Source: JAOUEA01 sp963734685
Lineage (GTDB): Bacteria; Actinomycetota; UBA4738; HRBIN12
Direction: 5' to 3'
Assembly (NCBI GenBank): GCA_963734685.1
Contig: CAVTIC010000007.1
Coordinates: 1,054,001-1,118,000 of the forward strand
Length of the DNA stretch: 64,000 nucleotides
A program made the position numbers and the translations under genes. The notes beneath the pieces were generated by a model, which saw only the letters and a program-made list of their open reading frames with translations, was not told where the DNA came from and made no database searches. Of the stretch, positions 50,751 to 58,650 are shown piece after piece. The first letter of the stretch is position 1. Each line of letters starts with the position of its first letter.

Positions 50751-52163
50751 CTACCCGACCGAGCCTTCCATCTGCAGCTCGACGAGGCGGTTCAGCTCGA
50801 CCGCGTACTCCATCGGGAGCTCGCGCGTGATCGGCTCGATGAAGCCGTTCACGATCATCGCGGTGGCCTCGACCTCTGACAGCCCTCTGCTCATCAGGTA
50901 GAAGAGCTGGTCGTCGCCGACCTTCGAGACGGTCGCCTCGTGGCCGAGCGCAGCGGTCTCCTCCTCGACCTCGATGTACGGGTACGTGTCGCTCCGGCTC
51001 TCGTCGTCGAGGATCAGCGCGTCGCAGCGCACGTTCGACCTCGCGTGATGTGCGCCGGGCTCGACCCTCACGAGTCCCCGGTAGCCGGTTCGGCCGCCGT
51101 CCTTCGAGACCGACTTCGACGTGATCACGCTCGTCGTGTACGGCGCCGCGTGGATCGCCTTGCCACCGGCGTCGGTGTGCATACCCTTGCCGGCGTAGGC
51201 GACGGAGAGCACCTCGCCGCGCGCGCCCTTGCCCATCAGGTAGATCGACGGGTACTTCATCGTGACCTTCGAGCCGATGTTGCCGTCGACCCATTCCATG
51301 ACGGCGTCTTCATGGGCGACGGCGCGCTTGGTCACCAGGTTGTACACGTTGGTCGACCAGTTCTGGATCGTCGTGTACCGCACCCGCGCGCCCTTCATCG
51401 CCTTGATCTCGACGACGGCGGAGTGCAACGAATCGCTCGTGTAGATCGGGGCCGAGCACCCCTCGACGTAATGCACGTACGAGCCCTCGTCGGCGATGAT
51501 GAGCGTGCGCTCGAACTGCCCCATGTTCTCCGCGTTGATGCGGAAGTACGCCTGCAGCGGGATGTCGACGTGCACGCCGGGCGGCACGTAGATGAACGAT
51601 CCACCCGACCACACGGCCGAGTTGAGCGCGGCGAACTTGTTGTCGTTCGCCGGGATCACCGTGCCGAAGTGCTCGCGAACGAGGTCCGGGTGGTCGCGCA
51701 GAGCGCTGTCCATGTCGGTGAAGAGCACGCCCATCTGGTCGAGCTCGTCCTTGATCTTGTGGTAGACGACCTCGCTCTCGTACTGCGCGCTCACGCCACC
51801 CAGGTACTTCTGCTCCGCCTCGGGGATGCCCAGCTTGACCCAGGTCCCCCGGATGTCCTCCGGCAGCTCGTCCCAGTTGGCGGCCTGCTTCTCGGTCGAG
51901 CGGATGAAGTAGTAGATGTTCTGGAAGTCGATGTCGGACAGGTCGGCCCCCCACCACGGCATCGGGCGCATGTCGAAGTACCGCAACGACTTCAGGCGGT
52001 ACTTCCGCATCCAGTCCGGCTCGCTCTTGAGTGCCGAGATCTCCTCGACGACACGCTCGTTCAAGCCCCGCTTCGGCTCGAAGACCGCATGGGACGGGTC
52101 CTTCCAGTCGAAGCGGTAGCCCTTGGCGAGTTCTTCGAGGTGTTCTTCCTGGGTGACGGCCAT
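50751..52163 (-). CDS. sufB: Fe-S assembly protein SufB
   Basis: 470 residues from MAVTQEEHLEELAKGYRFDW. SufB features: WMRKYRLKSLRYFDMRPMPWWGADLSDIDFQNIYYF, SVQYESEVVYH region (GVSAQYESEVVYHKIKDEL), SYVHYVEGCSAPIYTSDSLHSAVVEI, NIGSKVTMKYPSIYLMGKGARGEVLSVAYAGKGMHTDAGGKA and the C-terminal DQLFYLMSRGLSEVEA. First gene of the operon. GAGGAG lies 9 nt before the ATG. No SufR-type regulator gene is adjacent. Confidence 0.97.
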   Translation of the reverse strand: MAVTQEEHLEELAKGYRFDWKDPSHAVFEPKRGLNERVVEEISALKSEPDWMRKYRLKSLRYFDMRPMPWWGADLSDIDFQNIYYFIRSTEKQAANWDELPEDIRGTWVKLGIPEAEQKYLGGVSAQYESEVVYHKIKDELDQMGVLFTDMDSALRDHPDLVREHFGTVIPANDNKFAALNSAVWSGGSFIYVPPGVHVDIPLQAYFRINAENMGQFERTLIIADEGSYVHYVEGCSAPIYTSDSLHSAVVEIKAMKGARVRYTTIQNWSTNVYNLVTKRAVAHEDAVMEWVDGNIGSKVTMKYPSIYLMGKGARGEVLSVAYAGKGMHTDAGGKAIHAAPYTTSVITSKSVSKDGGRTGYRGLVRVEPGAHHARSNVRCDALILDDESRSDTYPYIEVEEETAALGHEATVSKVGDDQLFYLMSRGLSEVEATAMIVNGFIEPITRELPMEYAVELNRLVELQMEGSVG

Positions 52164-52228
52164 CGGTGGCGGCTCCTCGCGCGTCGATCGTCGGACACCG
52201 CCCGGCGGCGGTGCTGCGAACACATCCG

Positions 52229-52258
52229 ATGCTACCCGCGGGTGAGGCCTAAAGTCCA
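52229..52258 (-). promoter_or_regulatory. Promoter of the Suf operon
   Basis: On the minus strand TGGACT (52253-52258) and TAGCAT (52229-52234) are 18 bp apart, about 65 bp upstream of the sufB ATG. Unlike the leaderless promoters of this window, a leader of roughly 60 nt with a ribosome site follows. Confidence 0.5.
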
Positions 52259-52331
52259 CCGGGCAGGTCGGATTTGCGCCCGCCTCTACACGTTGCATAG
52301 CCTTCCGTCATCAGACGAAGGGGGGAGTCAC

Positions 52332-52505
52332 ATGGACGCCAAGGGGAAACCGTCCGCCTCGAAGGGTCCGATCATCAGGGTGCTCGCGACCCTCATCGCC
52401 GTTGGAGCCCTCGCGGTCGCGGCGACGACCGGTGACTCCTGGGCGGTCCGATCGATCCTGGTGCTGGTCGCCGGCGACGTGGCGGTGCGCCTCTGGCGAT
52501 GGTGA
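52332..52505 (+). CDS. 57-residue small membrane protein
   Basis: MDAKGKPSASKGPIIRVL followed by two short hydrophobic segments (ATLIAVGALAVAATTG and SWAVRSILVLVAGDVAVRLW). GGGGGGAG lies a few nt before the ATG. Overlaps the PAP2 gene start by 7 nt, indicating cotranslation. Function unknown; may be a small partner of the PAP2 phosphatase. Confidence 0.7.
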   Translation: MDAKGKPSASKGPIIRVLATLIAVGALAVAATTGDSWAVRSILVLVAGDVAVRLWRW

Positions 52506-53173
52506 CGCGGCGTCGGAGCGACGTCTGGGCGGTCCTGGGAGGCCTGGCCCTGCTGGCTCTCTGCGCGATCCCGGCCTCGACCGGTCGCGTCGGCGGGGTC
52601 GAACGAAGTGTCTTCGACGCCATCAACGGCCTGCCGGACACCATGGAACCGGTCATGGATACAGCCCAGTTGCTGGGCGTGCTGGCGATCGGGCCGGTCG
52701 TCGCTCTGGTCGCCCTCGTGCTCCGGCGCTATCGCCTCGCGCTTGCCGCGGGGCTCGTCACCCTCTTCAAGCTGATCGGCGAGCGCCTCATCTGGGAGTT
52801 CGTCGATCGGGAACGCCCGGGCGTGACCGAGCCCGACGCGATCGTCCGAGGGAGCACCCCGACTTCGGGCGTGTCCTTCGTCTCGGGGCACGTCGTGCTC
52901 GTGACGGGGCTGGCCTGGGTGATTACCCCCTATCTCCGCGGTCGGTGGCGCATCGTCCCCTGGGCCGTCGTGGTGCTCGTCGCCTTCGCCCGGATGTACC
53001 TCGGCGCTCACAACCCGCTCGACGTCCTCGGCGGGTTCGGCCTGGGGATGGCGATCGGCGCCGCCGCCAACCTGCTCGCAGGCGTCCCCGCCACCGCTCC
53101 CTCAGGATCAAACCCGCACTCTGGCCCGGCCCCGCGAGAGCCGGGGCACGGAGCCCCGGCTCCTCACGGTTGA
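52499..53173 (+). CDS. PAP2-family membrane phosphatase
   Basis: 224 residues, about five or six hydrophobic helices. PAP2 motifs: ERLIWEFVDRERPGVTE (motif 1, RxRP-type), SFVSGHVVLVTGLA (SGH, motif 2) and RMYLGAHNPLDVLGGFGLG (R-x5-H-x3-D, motif 3). Likely dephosphorylates a lipid phosphate (undecaprenyl pyrophosphate or phosphatidic acid) at the outer leaflet. Disordered Pro/Gly-rich tail. Coupled to the preceding small membrane protein. Confidence 0.92.
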   Translation: MVTRRRSDVWAVLGGLALLALCAIPASTGRVGGVERSVFDAINGLPDTMEPVMDTAQLLGVLAIGPVVALVALVLRRYRLALAAGLVTLFKLIGERLIWEFVDRERPGVTEPDAIVRGSTPTSGVSFVSGHVVLVTGLAWVITPYLRGRWRIVPWAVVVLVAFARMYLGAHNPLDVLGGFGLGMAIGAAANLLAGVPATAPSGSNPHSGPAPREPGHGAPAPHG

Positions 53174-53186
53174 GCGTCGAAGGTTC

Positions 53187-54035
53187 TCAGCCGCCCAGCT
53201 CGACCGGCGCGCCGACCAACGAGCCGTACTCGGTCCACGATCCGTCGTAGTTCTTGACGTGCTCGTAGCCGAGCAACTCCTGCAGGGCGAACCAGGTGTG
53301 GCTCGAGCGCTCACCGATCCGGCAGTACGCGATGATCTCCTTGTCGGGTGTGATGCCCTCGGCCTCGTAGAGCTCGCGCAACTCGTCCGCGCTCTTGAAC
53401 GTGCCGTCGTCGTTCGCGGCCTTCGCCCACGGGATGTTCGCCGCGCCGGCGATGTGCCCCGGCACCTGCGACTGCTCCTGCGGGAGGTGATCGGGCGCGA
53501 GCTTCTCACCGCGATACTCCTCGGGCGAGCGGACGTCGACGAACCCGCTGGCACCGCCGACCTCGTCGATCACCTCGTCACGCAGAGCGCGGATCTCAGG
53601 TCGCTCGCCCCCGGAGATCGCGAACCCGGTGGCGACGACGCTCGGCGCGTCTTGGGTCAGCTCACGGCTCTCGAGCTCCCACTTCTTGCGCCCGCCGTTC
53701 AGCAGCTTCACGTCGTCGAAGCCGCGGAGCTTCAGCAGCCAGTACGCGTAGGCGGCGAACCAGTTGTTGTTGCCGCCGTAGAGCACCACGGTCGTGCCAT
53801 CGCCGACCCCCGCTTCCGACAGCAGCCGCGAGAAGCCCGCCTGATCCCGGAAGTCCCGACCCACCTCGGTATGCAGGTCGGTGGTCCAATTCCACGTGAT
53901 GGAGCCGGGGATGTGGCCTTTGTCGTAGGCCTCGGTATCCTCGTCGACCTCGATCACTCGCACGCCTGGATCGTCGAGGTGTTCCTCGAGCCAGTCGGTG
54001 CTGACGAGCACGTCGGGCTTCGCATAGTCCGCCAT
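53187..54035 (-). CDS. sseA: Rhodanese-type sulfurtransferase (SseA)
   Basis: 282 residues with two rhodanese domains: VLVSTDWLEEHLDDPGVRVIEVDEDTEAYDKGHIPGSITWNW (inactive N-terminal domain) and FVDVRSPEEYRGEKLAPDHL ... EIIAYCRIGERSSHTWFAL, with catalytic Cys near residue 237 in CRIGERSS. Thiosulfate or 3-mercaptopyruvate sulfurtransferase, cytoplasmic. Upstream is a long leader with a 23-codon Cys-Cys leader peptide, a strong hairpin, and a promoter embedded in a large palindrome, which suggests regulation by cysteine supply. Confidence 0.95.
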   Translation of the reverse strand: MADYAKPDVLVSTDWLEEHLDDPGVRVIEVDEDTEAYDKGHIPGSITWNWTTDLHTEVGRDFRDQAGFSRLLSEAGVGDGTTVVLYGGNNNWFAAYAYWLLKLRGFDDVKLLNGGRKKWELESRELTQDAPSVVATGFAISGGERPEIRALRDEVIDEVGGASGFVDVRSPEEYRGEKLAPDHLPQEQSQVPGHIAGAANIPWAKAANDDGTFKSADELRELYEAEGITPDKEIIAYCRIGERSSHTWFALQELLGYEHVKNYDGSWTEYGSLVGAPVELGG

Positions 54036-54072
54036 GTCGATCGGTCCTTCCCTCCCCGAACGGGGAAACGAA

Positions 54073-54097
54073 CGACGGCCGCGGGATGCGGCCGTCG
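54073..54097 (-). promoter_or_regulatory. Perfect 10-bp hairpin in the sseA leader (attenuator candidate)
   Basis: CGACGGCCGC (54073-54082) and GCGGCCGTCG (54088-54097) are exact inverted repeats with a 5-nt loop. On the sseA mRNA the hairpin lies 34 nt downstream of the leader-peptide stop and 37 nt upstream of the sseA start and is followed by TTCGTTT. It could act as a terminator or translation-blocking attenuator controlled by ribosome position on the leader peptide. Confidence 0.65.
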
Positions 54098-54131
54098 GGT
54101 GGGTGATGCTGATGGATCCCGGAACGGTGGC

Positions 54132-54203
54132 TCAAGGGCCGCGGGGCGTGGGCGTCTCCCGGACGACGCCGGGCATCGGACAGCACAGGCGAGACGGGAT
54201 CAT
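54132..54203 (-). CDS. Leader peptide with tandem cysteines (putative cysteine attenuator uORF)
   Basis: A 23-codon frame MIPSRLCCPMPGVV... ends 96 bp before sseA and has GGAGG eight nt before its ATG (54201-54203), better than many genes in the window. Two adjacent Cys codons sit at positions 7-8. Polycysteine leader ORFs upstream of sulfur genes are known from mycobacteria and act as cysteine-responsive attenuators. Here the same logic is inferred from the strong hairpin that follows. Confidence 0.65.
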   Translation of the reverse strand: MIPSRLCCPMPGVVRETPTPRGP

Positions 54204-54262
54204 GGCCGCCACCTCCCCGATGCACCTCGTCCGGACCAAATCACGTCTCCCCGGTCGGAATC

Positions 54263-54288
54263 GCAGATGCGATACGTATCGCATCTGC
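54263..54288. promoter_or_regulatory. 26-bp perfect palindrome overlapping the sseA promoter
   Basis: The half-site GCAGATGCGATAC is followed immediately by its exact complement in reverse, giving a perfect 13+13 dyad centred at 54275/54276. On the minus strand a TTGACG (54297-54302) lies 16-18 bp upstream of -10-like sequences inside the dyad (GATACG, TACGTA), so a dimeric repressor there would block the promoter of the sseA leader. The regulator is not recognised. Confidence 0.65.
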
Positions 54289-54334
54289 AAGCCCCACGTC
54301 AAACGTCGCGCGCCTCGAGCCGGCCTTGGCGAGC

Positions 54335-54700
54335 TCAGAAGATCCCGAGGGCGGCCTTGGCCTCGTCGGACATCATCTCGGGGGTCCACGGCGGCCGTAG
54401 CACGAACTCCGGCCGGACCTCCTCGACCCCGGGGATGCCTCGCAGGAACGACCGCATCTGATCCTCGATCATCGGGCCGATCGGGCAACCCATCGTCGTC
54501 AGGGAGTACTGGATGTCGACGCCGCCGTCGTCGCCGACCTGAACCTCGTAGACGAGCCCGAGGTCGACGATGTTCAGACCCAGTTCGGGATCGTAGACGT
54601 TCTTCAGCGCTTCGAAGACCGCCTCGCGTGTGTCCGACGAGGCGCCCACGGGCGCCGCGAGGGCGTCGCTTCCGGGGTCAACCGTGATCTCTTCCTGCAT
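54335..54700 (-). CDS. sufT: MIP18/SufT-type metal-sulfur cluster assembly factor
   Basis: 121 residues: REAVFEALKNVYDPELGLNIVDLGLVYEVQVGDDGGVDIQYSLTTMGCPIGPMIEDQM (the DPE and the Cys in TMGCP are the family hallmarks) and RPPWTPEMMSDEAKAALG at the end. Assists Fe-S carrier or target maturation. Transcribed toward sseA but separated by the sseA promoter palindrome. Confidence 0.95.
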   Translation of the reverse strand: MQEEITVDPGSDALAAPVGASSDTREAVFEALKNVYDPELGLNIVDLGLVYEVQVGDDGGVDIQYSLTTMGCPIGPMIEDQMRSFLRGIPGVEEVRPEFVLRPPWTPEMMSDEAKAALGIF

Positions 54701-54778
54701 GCGCGCATCCTGACTCGACTCGGCCTATCCTGAACAGCGTACCGGTACTTCCCCACAAGTGAAGGAGTGCATCCGCCC

Positions 54779-55432
54779 ATGTCGCCCGAGTCGCCCATCC
54801 GCGCCTTGATCGTGGACGACCACCCGGTCACCCGGGAGGGACTGCGCACCGCGCTCGAACTCTCCGACGAGATCGTGGTCGTGGTCGGCGAGGCGTCGAC
54901 GGGTGAGGAAGCCGTCGAGCGCGCGCGGGAGCTCACGCCCGACGTGGTCTTCATGGACGTGCGCATGCCGGGCATGGACGGCATCGAGGCCACGCGTCGC
55001 ATCCGTCAGGCGGCCCCGACCACGAAGGTCATCTTGATCACGATCGATGAATCGCGTGGGGCGATCAGCGAAGCGATCCAGGCGGGCGTCTCCGGCTACC
55101 TTCTGAAGGACGCCTCACCCGATGCGCTGGTCGACGCGGCCCGCAACGCGATCGAGGGCAACGCGGTCATCCACCCGCAGCTCACGAAGACCTTCATCGA
55201 AGAGGTCCGGCTGGGCGACAGCGACACGCCGAAGTCGACGCCCCTGTCGAAGCGCGAACGGGAGATCCTGCAGAAGGTGGCCGACGGTTCCACCACGCGC
55301 CAGGTGGCGACCGAGCTCGGCATCTCCCCGCACACCGTGAAGACTCACCTCGAGCGCATCTTCGAGAAGCTCGGCGCGAACGATCGCGCACAGGCGGTCG
55401 CCATCGCGATCCGCACCGGCATCGTCCACTAG
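54779..55432 (+). CDS. NarL/LuxR-type response regulator
   Basis: 217 residues. Receiver: acidic VDDHP, phosphoacceptor Asp60 in PDVVFMDVRMPGMDG, Thr in LITIDE, Lys110 in GYLLKD. Output: LuxR helix-turn-helix at about 154-215 (LSKREREILQKVADGSTTRQVATELGISPHTVKTHLERIFEKLGANDRAQA). Start ATG 54779 follows AAGGAG. A histidine kinase gene follows 77 bp downstream, the probable partner. Confidence 0.95.
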   Translation: MSPESPIRALIVDDHPVTREGLRTALELSDEIVVVVGEASTGEEAVERARELTPDVVFMDVRMPGMDGIEATRRIRQAAPTTKVILITIDESRGAISEAIQAGVSGYLLKDASPDALVDAARNAIEGNAVIHPQLTKTFIEEVRLGDSDTPKSTPLSKREREILQKVADGSTTRQVATELGISPHTVKTHLERIFEKLGANDRAQAVAIAIRTGIVH

Positions 55433-55460
55433 CGTCGCCTAGCGTCGCCTAGCGTCGCCG
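55431..55460. repeat. Three tandem copies of a 10-bp unit
   Basis: The unit AGCGTCGCCT is repeated three times head to tail (the last copy ends in G instead of T), starting inside the stop codon of the response regulator. Its effect, if any, is unknown; each copy carries a TAG at its junction, so the regulator frame is followed by further in-register stop-like triplets. Confidence 0.85.
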
Positions 55461-55509
55461 GTCGGCCTCGGTCTCAACCTTCCCCGCGTGAGGCCGATAT
55501 CGGAACCAC

Positions 55510-56724
55510 ATGTCCCCGACCGTGTTGCTCTGCGACACGGCGACCGCGGTCGCCGACCTGCAGGTCGAGGCCGCCGTCGCCGTCGATCTCGTGCTCGACG
55601 TCATGACCGACGCATCGCGCCTCGTCGAGGTCGCGGCGCGGACACATCCCGACGTCGTGATCTGCCGCCTCGACATGGAGGGAGCCCGTGGCGTCGGGCT
55701 GCTCGCGCGGTTGGGTGACTCCTCGCCAACCTCTCGCACGATCGTTCGCATCGGCCCGGACGCGGCAGCCCTCGCAGCCGGCGCGATCTCGGCCGGCGCC
55801 GCAGGACTCGCCTCGGTCGACGATGACGCCGGCACCGTGCTCGCCCTCGCCCGGGCGGTCGCCGGCGGGCGGACGGTCGCCGTGTCGCCACGCATCGCCT
55901 CGTCGCTCGCCCGCGAGCTCACCGGCGCGATCGAGACTTCTTCGAACTTGCGCGACGAACTCGACGAGCTCCGTGGGTCGGTCGCACAGGGGACCTCGGC
56001 GAAGGCCGACTTCCTCTCGAACATCTCCCACGAGCTCCGCACGCCCGTCACGGTCGCCAAGGGCATCGCCTACGTGCTCAGGAACCCGGGGGTGGACGAG
56101 GAGGAGCGGGCCGAGTTCCTCGAGCAGCTGCAGGACTCCCTCGACCGACTGATGGGCATCGTCGACGAGATCATCACGATCTCTGAGCTGGAACGAGGAA
56201 CGTTCGAGCTCGAGCTCACCCACGTCGACCTCTCCCCCCTCGTCCGCCGGGCCGTGGACGACGCCCGGTCGGCGCACCCCGATGTCTCGATCCTCGCCGA
56301 GGTCACGGCACCGCTCGAGACGCTGGCGGACGAGTCGCGCATCGCGGGGGTGGTCAAGGAGCTGCTCGACAACGCCTGCCGATACTCCCCCGCCGGCGGC
56401 CCCGTCGAGGTGTCGGCACGACATCTGGACGAAGGCGTCGTCGTGACGGTCACCGACCACGGCGAGGGGCTCGGCCGCGACGTGGCCAAACGCTCGTTCG
56501 ACGAGCCCTTCTCGACCGGCGAGGGGGTGCTCCGCAAGGAGAAGGCGGGCGTCGGCGTCGGGTTGCACCTCGCGCGCCAGCTCATCGTCGAGCACGGCGG
56601 CACGCTCTGGACCGACCCACTTCCCGGAGGCGGCACCCGTGTCGCCTTCTGCATCCCCCCGCGTGACGCGCGCGGCAAGGCGGCATCGATCGCCACCGCG
56701 CGTGACGGGTCCCGCGAGGGTTAG
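55510..56724 (+). CDS. Soluble sensor histidine kinase with degenerate N-terminal receiver
   Basis: 404 residues, no transmembrane helix. Residues 1-125 look like a receiver fold (TVLLCDTATAV, HPDVVICRLDMEG, AGAAGLASVDDD), but the phosphoacceptor position is Arg53 instead of Asp. A short linker (LRDELDELRGSVAQ) leads to the HisKA domain with His174 in NISHELRTPVTVAKG, then HATPase_c: N box ELLDNACRYSP (Asn288), G1 DHGEGLG, G2 VGVGLHLARQLIVEHGGTL. Probably phosphorylates the neighbouring NarL-type regulator, although that pairing is unusual for a HisKA kinase. Confidence 0.92.
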   Translation: MSPTVLLCDTATAVADLQVEAAVAVDLVLDVMTDASRLVEVAARTHPDVVICRLDMEGARGVGLLARLGDSSPTSRTIVRIGPDAAALAAGAISAGAAGLASVDDDAGTVLALARAVAGGRTVAVSPRIASSLARELTGAIETSSNLRDELDELRGSVAQGTSAKADFLSNISHELRTPVTVAKGIAYVLRNPGVDEEERAEFLEQLQDSLDRLMGIVDEIITISELERGTFELELTHVDLSPLVRRAVDDARSAHPDVSILAEVTAPLETLADESRIAGVVKELLDNACRYSPAGGPVEVSARHLDEGVVVTVTDHGEGLGRDVAKRSFDEPFSTGEGVLRKEKAGVGVGLHLARQLIVEHGGTLWTDPLPGGGTRVAFCIPPRDARGKAASIATARDGSREG

Positions 56725-56819
56725 CCTTCGGGGCCGGTCGACCGGACGATCGTCCGAACCCCCCGGGGAGGGCTGTGGCGACGGCGACCCAGGTCGCCTA
56801 TCCTCGCCGCAGGGGTCGC

Positions 56820-57524
56820 ATGCGGAGAACCATCCTGGGAGTCGCCATCGCCCTCACGGGCATCGGGTGCGCCGCACCCTCGCCTGCCGACCCCCCGGCC
56901 CTCGCCGAGCCGATCCGCGTCCTCTCCTCGCCCTCACCGTTCAGTCACGTGAGCGCGGGTCCCGTCGCCGCCATCGTGCCCGACGGCTGGGAAGCGCACC
57001 CCGCGAGGGGCGACGCGTTCCGAGGCGGCTTCCTGGCGTCGCCGCAACCCGAGCGCTGGCGTCGCATGGACGGAGGGGTGGCCGGTATGTCCGCCACGTG
57101 GGTCGACTCGACGAAGGTGGGCATGCCGTCCGACTTCTACTATCTGGCCGCCACCGGTCCCGTGCTGTCTTCGCTCACGCACTCCGAGCGTTGTGTCGCG
57201 GAGACGCGGGACGTGTTCCTCGACCGGAGTCCGACGTTCACCCTCGAGGGCCCGTCCCGTGGCGACTACGTGGCGCGCGGCGAGGGCACGTGCCGGGTGC
57301 GGGGTGCGTCGACCCGCTGGGCCTACTTCGTCGCGGCGCCCGGGTACGGGCCGGTGCGCGAACTCGGCATCCCCGCGTCGGGGCTCTACGTGGTGGTCGC
57401 CGTGACCCCGGAGAGCGCGAGGGCGGGGGCCCTGCTCGACCGGCTGATCCGTCACACGTCGTTCGGCGGCTCGTCGGTCGACGAGTTGGTCGAGGCGGCG
57501 GGCGGGAAGCTCCGGGCGCGCTAG
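56820..57524 (+). CDS. Putative exported protein, possibly lipoprotein
   Basis: About 234 residues from MRRTILGVAIALTGIGCAAPS: a short basic n-region, hydrophobic core and Cys at a lipobox-like site (GIGC; the -3 residue is Gly, so a weak lipobox). The rest is a secreted-type domain with WRRMDGGVAGMSATWVDSTKVGMPSDFYYLAATGP and two more cysteines. A GTG at 56775 in the same frame with GGGGAGG upstream would add 15 residues. No family recognised. Confidence 0.7.
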   Translation: MRRTILGVAIALTGIGCAAPSPADPPALAEPIRVLSSPSPFSHVSAGPVAAIVPDGWEAHPARGDAFRGGFLASPQPERWRRMDGGVAGMSATWVDSTKVGMPSDFYYLAATGPVLSSLTHSERCVAETRDVFLDRSPTFTLEGPSRGDYVARGEGTCRVRGASTRWAYFVAAPGYGPVRELGIPASGLYVVVAVTPESARAGALLDRLIRHTSFGGSSVDELVEAAGGKLRAR

Positions 57525-57533
57525 CCCATCCAT

Positions 57534-58643
57534 TCAGCGCGGGTTCCGGTCGACGAACGGGCGTCTGACCACATCGGCCACGCCCCGCCGACCCCGTATG
57601 TCGACCTCGACCGCGTCGCCCGCCGACGCCACGTCGGCGGGCCAGAGGTAGGCGAGCCCGATGCCGGTCTGCAGCAGCGGGGAGAAGGTGCCCGAGGTCA
57701 CCTCGCCGACGAGCTGATCGCCGAGGAACACCGGGTAGTGCGCCCTGGGGATGTGCCGTCGTTCGCGCATACGCAGTCCGACGAGACGGCTCGGCAGTCC
57801 CTCGTCCCGCTGGCGCAACAGCGATGCCCGCCCGCGGAACTCGCCCTTGTCGAACGAGACCGCCCACGAGAGGCCGGCCTCCAACGCGGTCACGGACTCG
57901 AACAGGTCCTGACCGTAGAGCGGATACCCCATCTCGAGTCGAAGGACGTCGCGCGCAGCGAGCCCGCAGGGCATGCCCCCGAACGGCTCCATCGCCTCGA
58001 GGAGCGCGCTCCAGAGGTCGCGCGCGACGTCCTGGAACGTGAACAGCTCGAATCCGACCTCGCCCGTGTAGCCCGAACGGGTGACGATCACGGGGCGGCG
58101 CTTGTACTCGGACTCGGCGCACTGCATGAACGCGAGATCGCCTGCCTCTGGGAAGAGGCGTTGCATCACGTGCACCGATCCAGGCCCCTGGACGGCGAGG
58201 AAGCACCAGTCCTGGTGGTACATGAGGTGCACACGCTCGTCGGCGGGCGTCTCCTCGAGGATCTGCAGCACCCGCTGGGCGTTGGCCGCGTTCGGGACGA
58301 CGAAGTACCGCTGATCGTCGAGGCGGTAGACGATCAGGTCCTCGATCACGCCTCCGCCTTCGTTCAGCACGAGGTTGTAGAGCGCCTCCCCGACCGCCGC
58401 TCGTCCGAGGTCGTTCGTGACGACCCGTTGGAGCATGCCCATCGCGCCCGGGCCGGTGACGTCGACCTTGCCGAGATGGGTGAGATCGAACAAGCCGACC
58501 CGTTCGCGGACGGCTTCGTGCTCCTTCAGCGCGCCCGCGTATTCGATCGGCATCAGCCAGCCGCCGAAGGGGCCGAGCTTGGCGCCGAGCACCTCGTGAT
58601 CCGCCTCGAGCGGGGTGTGCTTCAGCTCCGCGGGCTCGTCCAC
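57534..58643 (-). CDS. gcvT: Glycine cleavage system T protein (aminomethyltransferase)
   Basis: 369 residues: LKHTPLEADHEVLGAKLGPFGGWLMPIEYAGALKEHEAVRERVGLFDLTHLGKVDVTGP is a canonical GcvT start (GGWxMPxxY, LFDLTHLGK), followed by NDLGR, SRSGYTGEVGFELF-like RSGYTGEVGFELF and GLAARDVLRLEMGYPLYGQDL. Releases ammonia and methylene-THF from lipoyl-GcvH. GTG 58641-58643 is fixed by TAGGAT (58651-58656) ending 7 nt upstream; an ATG three codons earlier would overlap that element. gcvH and gcvP are not in the window. Confidence 0.93.
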   Translation of the reverse strand: MDEPAELKHTPLEADHEVLGAKLGPFGGWLMPIEYAGALKEHEAVRERVGLFDLTHLGKVDVTGPGAMGMLQRVVTNDLGRAAVGEALYNLVLNEGGGVIEDLIVYRLDDQRYFVVPNAANAQRVLQILEETPADERVHLMYHQDWCFLAVQGPGSVHVMQRLFPEAGDLAFMQCAESEYKRRPVIVTRSGYTGEVGFELFTFQDVARDLWSALLEAMEPFGGMPCGLAARDVLRLEMGYPLYGQDLFESVTALEAGLSWAVSFDKGEFRGRASLLRQRDEGLPSRLVGLRMRERRHIPRAHYPVFLGDQLVGEVTSGTFSPLLQTGIGLAYLWPADVASAGDAVEVDIRGRRGVADVVRRPFVDRNPR

Positions 58644-58650
58644 GCCGGGC

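Noticed and set aside
54263..54288. Palindrome as an insertion-sequence end or attachment site
   Set aside because: No transposase or integrase, no second copy and no target duplication nearby; its place over a promoter fits an operator better.
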